Assembly (NCBI GenBank): GCA_015222065.1
Contig: JADFUQ010000113.1
Span: 1-7,259 of the forward strand
Length of the DNA: 7,259 nt
Direction of reading: 5' to 3'
Origin: Bacteroidota bacterium
Lineage (GTDB): Bacteria; Bacteroidota; Bacteroidia; Bacteroidales; VadinHA17
The translations under genes were made by a program, and so were the position numbers. The notes beneath the pieces were generated by a model. It was not told where the DNA came from and did not search any database. It saw only the letters and a program-made list of their open reading frames with translations. Within the stretch, counting starts at the first letter, position 1. Each line of letters begins with the position of its first letter. Below are positions 1 through 5,191 of the stretch, one piece after another.

Positions 1-11
1 TCTATTGGCAT
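1..11 (-). CDS. Possible start of leuD (3-isopropylmalate dehydratase small subunit), cut by window edge
   Basis: An ATG on the minus strand at bases 11-9 is followed by CCA ATA and GA, giving Met-Pro-Ile-(Glu or Asp) before the window ends. LeuD, the partner subunit of LeuC, normally follows leuC in such operons, and a short N-terminus of this sort would be compatible with it. The ATG lies 123 bases past the leuC stop and is preceded by an A-rich stretch without a Shine-Dalgarno motif, like the other genes here. Three codons cannot identify a gene, so this call rests almost entirely on operon context. Confidence 0.3.
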
Positions 12-35
12 TGTTGTTTTGTGTTTTAGGTTTGG

Positions 36-75
36 AATGATTAAATGATTGAATGCTTAAATGCATAAATGATTA
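36..75. repeat. 8-bp tandem repeat, five units (AATGATTA family)
   Basis: Five contiguous 8-base units run AATGATTA, AATGATTG, AATGCTTA, AATGCATA, AATGATTA with no insertion between them. All begin AATG, and units 1 and 5 are identical. The tract lies between leuC and the presumed leuD and does not overlap a recognisable gene. Its function is unknown; the drift between units looks like an old slippage-type repeat. Confidence 0.8.
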
Positions 76-92
76 TTATTATTTTCTTTTTT

Positions 93-134
93 GCCAACTG
101 CCTCTTGCCAACTGCCTCTTGCCAACTGCCGACT
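93..134. repeat. GCCAACT-type heptad tandem repeat, six units, abutting the leuC stop
   Basis: Six 7-base units follow one another: GCCAACT, GCCTCTT, GCCAACT, GCCTCTT, GCCAACT, GCCGACT. They can also be read as a 14-base repeat in three copies. The last base (134) touches the leuC stop codon at 137-135, so in the transcript the tract (as AGTTGGC/AAGAGGC units) begins immediately after UAA. The same heptad occurs in the ilvN-ilvC gap at 4430-4450. There is no A/T-rich hairpin structure that would make it a terminator. Confidence 0.9.
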
Positions 135-1529
135 TTATTTTCGCGGATCAGTAATTTTTCCTGTAATAGCTGCGGCAGCTGCAATTAAAGGGCTGGCAAG
201 CAATGTTCTTGCTCCTGGTCCCTGTCTTCCTTCAAAGTTCCGGTTCGATGTAGAAACAGAATACTTCCCTTCCGGAACCTTATCCTCGTTCATGGCAAGG
301 CATGCTGAGCAGCCAGGCTGCCTTAGTTCAAAACCTGCTTCATGAAGTATGTCATCCAGCCCTTCAGCTTTAGCCTGCTTTTCAACCTGTTTGGATCCGG
401 GAACAATCCACGCGGTAACATTATTGGCTTTTTGTTTGCCTTTTACGAACGAAGTGAAAACACGAAGGTCTTCAATCCGGCCATTTGTACAACTCCCAAC
501 AAACACAAAATCAATGGGGTGGTCAATCAGTGATGACCCGGGGCTGAAATTCATATATTCCATTGATTTTTTAAAAGATTCTATGTTGTTTTCTTCAATA
601 TCCTCAATAAAAGGGATTTTATCTGTTATTTTTATCCCCATTCCCGGATTTGTCCCATAGGTGATCATAGGTTCAATATTTTCTGCTTTGAAATACAATT
701 CCTTATCGAAGTGAGCGTTTTCATCTGTGCAAAGCGTTTCCCACCGGTTAAGAGATTTGTCAAAATCTTCTCCTTTTGGTGCAAACTCACGACCTTTTAA
801 ATATTCAAAAGTAGTTTTATCCGGGGCGATCATACCACCACGTGCACCCATCTCAATGCTCATATTACAAATAGTCATCCTGCCTTCCATACTAAGGTTT
901 CGAATAGTAGATCCGGCATATTCAATAAAATAGCCTGTAGCTCCACTGACCGATATTTTTGAAATGATATATAGGATAATATCTTTTGAAGAAACACCTT
1001 TATTCAGTATCCCTTCGATAGAAATCCGCATTTTTTTTGGTTTAGGTTGAAGAATACACTGGCTTGCCATAACCATTTCAACTTCACTGGTGCCAATGCC
1101 AAAAGCTATACAGCCAAAAGCACCGTGAGTTGAAGTATGGCTATCACCACAAACTATAGTTTTGCCAGGCTGAGTGAGTCCCAGCTCTGGTCCGATAACG
1201 TGAATTATCCCGTTAAATGGGTGATTTAAACCATACAAAGTTATATTATGTTCCCTGCAATTTTCACTTAGTTTTTCGATCTGCTTTTTTGACAGTTCAT
1301 CACGAATAGGGAGGTGTTGATTTTTTGTAGGTATATTATGATCTGCAGTAGCAATGATCTTTTCGGGTCTGAAAACCGGAAGATTCCTTTCCCTGAGGCC
1401 GGTAAAGGCCTGAGGGCTTGTTACCTCATGAATCAAGTGGCGGTCGATATACAAAACATCGGGACCATTTTCAATAGAAGATACTACATGTGCATCCCAA
1501 ATTTTATCAAATAGTGTTTTCGCTTCCAA
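135..1529 (-). CDS. leuC: 3-isopropylmalate dehydratase large subunit LeuC
   Basis: LeuC is the aconitase-family large subunit that, with LeuD, isomerises 2-isopropylmalate to 3-isopropylmalate in the cytoplasm (leucine pathway). The 464-residue product matches the usual length of about 465. The N-terminus 'AKTLFDKIWDAHVV' and 'YIDRHLIHEVTSPQAF' (about 27-42), 'CGDSHTSTHGAFG' (127-139), 'GSCTNGR' (345-351) and 'GCSAC' (406-410) are family signatures. Cys347, Cys407 and Cys410 are the expected 4Fe-4S ligands. The start is TTG at 1529-1527: an in-frame TAA at 1547-1545 lies just upstream, no ATG or GTG falls between them, and the TTG puts Met-Glu ahead of the conserved Ala-Lys-Thr-Leu. An ATT codon directly before the TTG is a less likely alternative. 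The gene follows leuA by 39 bp, so it is probably cotranscribed. No Shine-Dalgarno motif is evident. Confidence 0.97.
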   Translation of the reverse strand: MEAKTLFDKIWDAHVVSSIENGPDVLYIDRHLIHEVTSPQAFTGLRERNLPVFRPEKIIATADHNIPTKNQHLPIRDELSKKQIEKLSENCREHNITLYGLNHPFNGIIHVIGPELGLTQPGKTIVCGDSHTSTHGAFGCIAFGIGTSEVEMVMASQCILQPKPKKMRISIEGILNKGVSSKDIILYIISKISVSGATGYFIEYAGSTIRNLSMEGRMTICNMSIEMGARGGMIAPDKTTFEYLKGREFAPKGEDFDKSLNRWETLCTDENAHFDKELYFKAENIEPMITYGTNPGMGIKITDKIPFIEDIEENNIESFKKSMEYMNFSPGSSLIDHPIDFVFVGSCTNGRIEDLRVFTSFVKGKQKANNVTAWIVPGSKQVEKQAKAEGLDDILHEAGFELRQPGCSACLAMNEDKVPEGKYSVSTSNRNFEGRQGPGARTLLASPLIAAAAAITGKITDPRK

Positions 1530-1568
1530 AATATTGTAAGAATTTTAACAAGTAAAATATAAACTGTT

Positions 1569-3068
1569 TTATTTATTGTAACATTTTGATATAGCATCAA
1601 CAAAAGCCTCAACTGATGCTGTAATGATATCTGTATTTGCAGAAAATCCATAAAATAATTTTCCCCGGTTCTCAATTTGCACATGTACCTTCCCCATATC
1701 ATCACTTCCCCTGGTGATAGCTTGTATTAGAAATTCTTCAAGACGTACCTTTTTCTTTATCAGCTGCTTAACGGCTGAAAATGCTGCATCTATCGGGCCA
1801 TTACCAGATGCTGTTGCAGAGTGAACATCTCCATTTATTTTTAGTCTGACGGTAGCCATTGGTATTGTTGATTTTCCGCACACAACCTGAAGGAGATCAA
1901 GCTTCATTGGATTCTCTTCCTTTGTGCTTTTTCCAATAAGAACTTTTAAGTCTTCGTCTTTAATATCTTTCTTTTTATCGGCAAGTATAAGGAACTGGTG
2001 ATATACCTTGTTTAGTTCATCGCTAGTAATTTCATATCCAAGTATTTCAAGCCTGTGTTTTATAGCAGCCCGGCCACTTCTTGCTGTAAGTACAATTGAA
2101 GATTCCTTAATACCGATATCCGTTGGGTCAATTATTTCATAATTCTCCCTTTTTTTCAATACGCCGTCCTGGTGTATGCCTGAAGAATGTGCAAAGGCAT
2201 TTCTCCCGACAATTGCTTTGTTAGCTTGAACCGGCATTCGCATGAGAGTAGAAACAAGTCTGCTGGTTGCATATATCTTTTTTGAATTAATCCCTGTTTT
2301 AAAAGGAAGATCATTGTGGCTCTTCATGATCATTGTAACTTCTTCCAGTGAAGTATTTCCCGCTCTTTCACCAATTCCGTTTAAAGTAACTTCCACTTGT
2401 CTGGCCCCGTTTATAATTCCCATAATAGTATTGGCTGTTGCTAATCCCAGATCGTTGTGACAGTGAGTTGAAATAATTGCCTTATGAATGCCTTTTACAT
2501 TTTCTTTAAGGAATTTTATTTTTGCTCCATATTCCTCAGGAAGGCAATATCCTGTAGTGTCAGGTATATTAAGCACTGTTGCACCAGCCTTGACCACAGC
2601 TTCAATTACCCTTGCCAGATATTCATTTTCTGTACGACCTGCATCTTCAGCAAAGAATTCAACATCGTCGACAAATTTCTTTGCATATTTCACTGCTTCC
2701 ACAGCCCGTGTAATTATCTCATCCCGGTTGGAATTTAGTTTATGAGTTATATGGAAATAGGAGGTGCCTATACCGGTATGAATACGTGGTTTTTTTGCAA
2801 ACTTTAATGACTCTGCAGCCACTTCAATATCTTTTTTCACAGCTCTTGTTAAGGCACAAATAGTTGGTTGTGTAACAGCTTTCGATATTTCTTCTACCGA
2901 TTGGAAATCACCAGGACTGGAAACGGGGAATCCTGCCTCAATGACGTCTACTCCAAGAGTTTCCAGGGCTTTTGCAACTTCAATTTTTTCGACTGTATTC
3001 AATTGGCAACCAGGCACTTGTTCCCCATCTCTGAGGGTTGTGTCGAAAATAAATATCTGATTTTCCAT
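1569..3068 (-). CDS. leuA: 2-isopropylmalate synthase LeuA
   Basis: LeuA condenses acetyl-CoA with 2-ketoisovalerate to give 2-isopropylmalate, the committed step of leucine synthesis. The 499-residue product has the HMGL-like TIM barrel, with 'DTTLRDGEQVPG' at 9-20 (Arg13 and Asp14 catalytic/metal), 'THCHNDLGLATAN' at 201-213 (metal ligands His202 and His204), 'NGIGERAGNTSLEE' at 230-243, and 'HSSGIHQDG' at 294-302 in the linker subdomain. Residues from about 390 on form the LeuA allosteric dimer domain, including 'GNGPIDAAF' (422-430) and 'GFSANTDIITAS' (474-485), so leucine feedback inhibition is expected. This complete regulatory domain separates it from homocitrate or truncated paralogues; citramalate synthase is possible but less likely given the leuC neighbour. 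ATG at 3068-3066 has an A/T-rich leader and no Shine-Dalgarno motif. Confidence 0.96.
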   Translation of the reverse strand: MENQIFIFDTTLRDGEQVPGCQLNTVEKIEVAKALETLGVDVIEAGFPVSSPGDFQSVEEISKAVTQPTICALTRAVKKDIEVAAESLKFAKKPRIHTGIGTSYFHITHKLNSNRDEIITRAVEAVKYAKKFVDDVEFFAEDAGRTENEYLARVIEAVVKAGATVLNIPDTTGYCLPEEYGAKIKFLKENVKGIHKAIISTHCHNDLGLATANTIMGIINGARQVEVTLNGIGERAGNTSLEEVTMIMKSHNDLPFKTGINSKKIYATSRLVSTLMRMPVQANKAIVGRNAFAHSSGIHQDGVLKKRENYEIIDPTDIGIKESSIVLTARSGRAAIKHRLEILGYEITSDELNKVYHQFLILADKKKDIKDEDLKVLIGKSTKEENPMKLDLLQVVCGKSTIPMATVRLKINGDVHSATASGNGPIDAAFSAVKQLIKKKVRLEEFLIQAITRGSDDMGKVHVQIENRGKLFYGFSANTDIITASVEAFVDAISKCYNK

Positions 3069-3118
3069 TTTAATTGGTTTTTAATATGTTATTAATTAAA
3101 AGTTCTATATACAATGGG

Positions 3119-3200
3119 ACTCGCTACCGCTCGTGTCATTTGCTCACTTCGTTCGTGTCATTTAGCTGCGCTGTCATTAGTTTGTCGCTGCGCTCCTCAC
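3119..3200. repeat. Degenerate repeat tract of about 22-bp period in the ilvC-leuA gap
   Basis: TCGTGTCATTT occurs at 3131-3141 and again at 3153-3163, exactly 22 bases apart. GCTGCGCT occurs at 3165-3172 and 3187-3194, also 22 apart, and a third GTCATT lies at 3173-3178. The tract has 43 G or C in 82 bases, richer than the A/T-rich sequence on either side. I found no strong stem followed by a U-run on either strand, so I do not call it a terminator. It fills most of the 140-bp gap between the ilvC stop and the leuA start. Confidence 0.7.
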
Positions 3201-3208
3201 GTTATTTA

Positions 3209-4258
3209 TTATTCTTTATTTGATCTTAATTTCCTTACCTGTACACCGGTCTGCCACATTTCAGATTCCCTCATTTCTTTCAATTCAGCCTCCAGTTCAC
3301 TCTTATAGTTTTTACTCCCGGTCCTTTCAAGTACAATTCTGGTTTCATTTCCTGTTTTCACGCTTTCATACAAATCATTAAAAACCGGCAATACTGCTTC
3401 ACGGAATTTATGCCTCCAGTCTAATGCACCTCTTTGTGCTGTTGCACTGCAATTGGCATACATCCAATCCATGCCGTTCTCATCAACCAGCCTTATTAAG
3501 CTTTGTGTCAACTCTTCAACAGTTTCATTAAAAGCTTCGCTTGGACTATGACCATTTTCACGCAGTACTTTATACTGAGCTTCCATAATTCCTGCAATTG
3601 CACCCATCAGAACTCCTCTTTCCCCGGTAAGGTCACTATACACCTCATTCTGAAAAGTAGTTGGAAACAGATAACCCGATCCTATAGCAATTCCTATTGC
3701 TAATGTTCTGTCAACTGCCCGTCCCGTAAAATCCTGGTACACTGCATAGCTGGAGTTTATACCACTACCGGCCAGGAAATTTCTGCGAACACTTGTCCCT
3801 GAGCCTTTTGGTGCTACAAGAATAACATCCACATTATCAGGAGGGACTACTCCGGTTTGATCACTATAAGTAATTGAAAAACCATGCGAGAAATACAGCG
3901 CGTCGCCCTCATTCAGGTGTTGTTTTAATGTAGGCCATACGGCTCGTTGAGCAGCATCTGATACGAGATACTGAATAATTGTAGCTTTTTTGGCTGCTTC
4001 TTCTATTGGAAAAAGAGTTTCACCAGGTTTCCAGCCATCTTTTACTGCCCGTTCCCAATCCTCTTTAAAGTCGGGTGACTGGCCTATAATTACGTTAAAC
4101 CCATTATCCCTCATATTCAAAGATTGAGCAGGGCCCTGAACGCCATAACCAATAACAGCGATTGTTTCATTTTTTAAGACCTCATGTGCTTTATTGACAG
4201 GAAATTCATCACGGGTTACTACATTCTCTGTTACACCTCCAAAATTAATTTTTGCCAT
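3209..4258 (-). CDS. ilvC: Ketol-acid reductoisomerase IlvC (class I length)
   Basis: IlvC isomerises and reduces 2-acetolactate or 2-aceto-2-hydroxybutyrate to the dihydroxy acids, using NAD(P)H and Mg2+. The 349-residue product has class I length (one knotted domain). The Rossmann fingerprint 'GYGVQGPAQSLN' is at 37-48, catalytic His125 is in 'SHGF', and 'APKGSGTSVR' is at 149-158. Metal and substrate residues are Asp209 and Glu213 in 'SDLTGERG', Glu245 and Glu249 in 'ETVEE', and Ser271 in 'ANCSATAQRG'. 'GPAQ' and 'SSYAVYQD' resemble plant KARI more than the E. coli or actinobacterial types, although plant enzymes are much longer. The cofactor-specificity loop after strand beta-2 (Gln60 to Asp67) contains Ser61 and Asp63 and no Arg. 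ATG at 4258-4256 places the conserved 'NFGG' start correctly; there is no Shine-Dalgarno motif. Confidence 0.97.
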   Translation of the reverse strand: MAKINFGGVTENVVTRDEFPVNKAHEVLKNETIAVIGYGVQGPAQSLNMRDNGFNVIIGQSPDFKEDWERAVKDGWKPGETLFPIEEAAKKATIIQYLVSDAAQRAVWPTLKQHLNEGDALYFSHGFSITYSDQTGVVPPDNVDVILVAPKGSGTSVRRNFLAGSGINSSYAVYQDFTGRAVDRTLAIGIAIGSGYLFPTTFQNEVYSDLTGERGVLMGAIAGIMEAQYKVLRENGHSPSEAFNETVEELTQSLIRLVDENGMDWMYANCSATAQRGALDWRHKFREAVLPVFNDLYESVKTGNETRIVLERTGSKNYKSELEAELKEMRESEMWQTGVQVRKLRSNKE

Positions 4259-4316
4259 AGTTTTTAAATGTTAATAATTAATTAATAGTAATTTTATTTC
4301 TTCTATCTGAAAATAT

Positions 4317-4418
4317 TTATACTTGTTTCAATAAACGATTATAAAAGTCATAATTCGTAACTATTCTGTACCTTAAGTTTGGATTGCCTAAAATGGCTAA
4401 TCTCATTATTCTTTGCAT
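4317..4418 (-). other. Doubtful 33-codon small ORF in the ilvN-ilvC gap
   Basis: An ATG at 4418-4416 opens a 33-codon frame ending in TAA at 4319-4317. It starts MQRIMRLAI and ends NRLLKQV, and lies 57 bases after the ilvN stop and 58 bases before the ilvC start. Ten of its 33 residues are Ile, Leu or Val, with no run of consecutive regulatory codons, so it does not look like a classical attenuator leader. No Shine-Dalgarno motif precedes it. Part of it (4357-4392) is an element shared with another gap of the operon, which argues that the open frame is chance. It is recorded because it fills nearly half of a 217-bp gap; most likely it is not a gene. Confidence 0.2.
4357..4392. repeat. Bipartite 36-bp element, copy 1 (ilvN-ilvC gap)
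   Basis: The plus strand reads GTAACTATTCTGTACCT, then 11 unrelated bases, then TGCCTAAA. The copy at 5067-5102 has the same two blocks at the same spacing: 15 of 17 matches in the first block and 8 of 8 in the second, while the 11-base centre matches at only 2 positions. Both copies have the same orientation relative to the operon. This could be a degenerated dispersed repeat or a conserved two-part site. Confidence 0.55.
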
Positions 4419-4429
4419 TTTTATCGATC

Positions 4430-4450
4430 GCCAACTGCCAATTGCCAACT
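4430..4450. repeat. GCCAACT heptad repeat, three units (ilvN-ilvC gap)
   Basis: Three 7-base units GCCAACT, GCCAATT, GCCAACT follow one another. This is the heptad family and orientation found just past leuC at 93-134. The tract ends 25 bases from the ilvN stop codon and lies outside any recognised gene. Its function is unknown. Confidence 0.8.
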
Positions 4451-4475
4451 GATTAGTTACCATAATTCATATATT

Positions 4476-5051
4476 CTAAAGATCAGATTTTATTTCTGCT
4501 ACAAAGTCCTTATCCTGTTTTATATTATTTGCCTCATCCATCTCTTTGAGATATGCCATCAACTCTTTTGTTTGTTTTGTAATAGCTATCCTTCCTGACC
4601 GGACAAATTGTAAAACCCCATAAGGGTCAAGTTTATTCAGCAGATCGGTCGTATCCTGTTTGTGACCTGTTTTTTCAATAACCACATATTCCGGTGTAAT
4701 TTCAAGGAACCGGGCATTTGATGAACGAACTATAAATTCAATTATGTCACTTTTCATTAGCTCAGTTGTTTGAACTTTATACAAGGCTATTTCCTGATAA
4801 ATAATTTCATCGTTTGTGTGTACAAATACTTTCAGAACATCAATTAGTTTTTCCAGTTGTCGTTGTACTTTTTCAATCAGATCTTCTGTTGTATTGACCA
4901 CAATAGTTAATTTATGAATACCCTTAACAGCAGATCCGGAGGCAGCTATACTTTCGATGTTGAGTTGTCTTCTTGTAAAGATTATAGTAACCTGGTTAAG
5001 AATACCAATATGATGTTCGGTAAATAGTGAGATAGTAAATTCTTTTTTCAT
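4476..5051 (-). CDS. ilvN: Acetolactate synthase small (regulatory) subunit IlvN
   Basis: IlvN binds the catalytic IlvB subunit, activates it and usually confers valine feedback inhibition. The 191-residue protein has an N-terminal ACT domain (about 4-76; 'GILNQVTIIFTRRQLNIESI' at 16-35) and a C-terminal small-subunit domain (about 85-165; 'EIALYKV', 'VIEKTGH', 'VLQFVRSGR'). It ends in a charged tail of about 25 residues. Aligned by eye to E. coli IlvH, the valine-site Asn11, Gly14 and Asn29 correspond to His13, Gly16 and Asn31, so the first Asn is replaced by His (codon CAT at 5015-5013). This may weaken valine inhibition. The length is somewhat above the E. coli proteins, as I recall is usual in Bacteroidota. 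ATG at 5051-5049, no Shine-Dalgarno motif; stop is TAG. It follows ilvB after 140 bp of repeats. Confidence 0.95.
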   Translation of the reverse strand: MKKEFTISLFTEHHIGILNQVTIIFTRRQLNIESIAASGSAVKGIHKLTIVVNTTEDLIEKVQRQLEKLIDVLKVFVHTNDEIIYQEIALYKVQTTELMKSDIIEFIVRSSNARFLEITPEYVVIEKTGHKQDTTDLLNKLDPYGVLQFVRSGRIAITKQTKELMAYLKEMDEANNIKQDKDFVAEIKSDL

Positions 5052-5066
5052 TGTATTAAATATTAG

Positions 5067-5102
5067 GTAACTATTCAGTGCCTAGTAAAAGAAGTGCCTA
5101 AA
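5067..5102. repeat. Bipartite 36-bp element, copy 2 (ilvB-ilvN gap)
   Basis: The plus strand reads GTAACTATTCAGTGCCT, 11 bases, then TGCCTAAA, matching the copy at 4357-4392 in both blocks and in spacing. It begins 16 bases upstream of the ilvN ATG and overlaps the first units of the 16-bp tandem repeat at 5077-5124. The overlap suggests that the element in the other gap may be a decayed copy of the same repeat family. Confidence 0.55.
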
Positions 5103-5124
5103 GTTAAAAGTGACTAAAATTCAA
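5077..5124. repeat. 16-bp tandem repeat, three units (ilvB-ilvN gap)
   Basis: Three contiguous 16-base units read AGTGCCTAGTAAAAGA, AGTGCCTAAAGTTAAA and AGTGACTAAAATTCAA. The first seven bases are nearly invariant (AGTGCCT or AGTGACT) and the rest is A-rich. The tract lies in the 140-bp gap between ilvB and ilvN, upstream of the ilvN start. It has no coding potential that I can see, and its function is unknown. Confidence 0.75.
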
Positions 5125-5145
5125 AACTTTACATTCTTCTAAAGT

Positions 5146-5172
5146 GTTACGAGTTTCGCGTTACGAGTTCGC
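5146..5172. repeat. GTTACGA/GTTTCGC heptad repeat (ilvB-ilvN gap)
   Basis: GTTACGAGTTTCGC at 5146-5159 is followed directly by GTTACGAGTTCGC at 5160-5172, a 14-base direct repeat with one base missing from the second copy. It can be read as four heptads of the form GTTNCGN, the last lacking a base. It begins about 20 bases past the ilvB stop and differs in sequence from the GCCAACT heptads elsewhere in the operon. Confidence 0.75.
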
Positions 5173-5191
5173 TTTAAGTACTAATTATTTA

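Noticed and set aside
93..134. CRISPR-like array
   Set aside because: The units are 7 bases and contiguous with no spacers, so this is a tandem repeat and not a CRISPR array.
1484..1705. A 73-codon minus-strand frame across the leuA-leuC junction
   Set aside because: It overlaps the ends of two well-supported genes in another frame, and its composition resembles no protein family I know.
2242..2745. Plus-strand open frames of 72-85 codons opposite leuA
   Set aside because: They lie entirely antisense to a conserved LeuA coding region, show no family motif, and are rich in Cys, Phe and Ser as expected of antisense shadows.
3069..3208. Rho-independent terminator between ilvC and leuA
   Set aside because: The G+C-rich words are direct repeats rather than inverted ones, and no strong stem is followed by a U-run on the operon strand.
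4300..4335. Bacteroidota-type promoter (TTG, then TAnnTTTG) upstream of ilvC
   Set aside because: A TTG and a loose TATTTTCA-like box are present, but they are separated by only about 13 bases instead of about 19, and the second box matches poorly.
4259..4475. T-box, attenuator or classical leader peptide ahead of ilvC
   Set aside because: There is no run of Ile, Leu or Val codons, no T-box sequence that I can recognise, and no terminator stem with a U-run. Stems such as ATTAT/ATAAT are only five bases.
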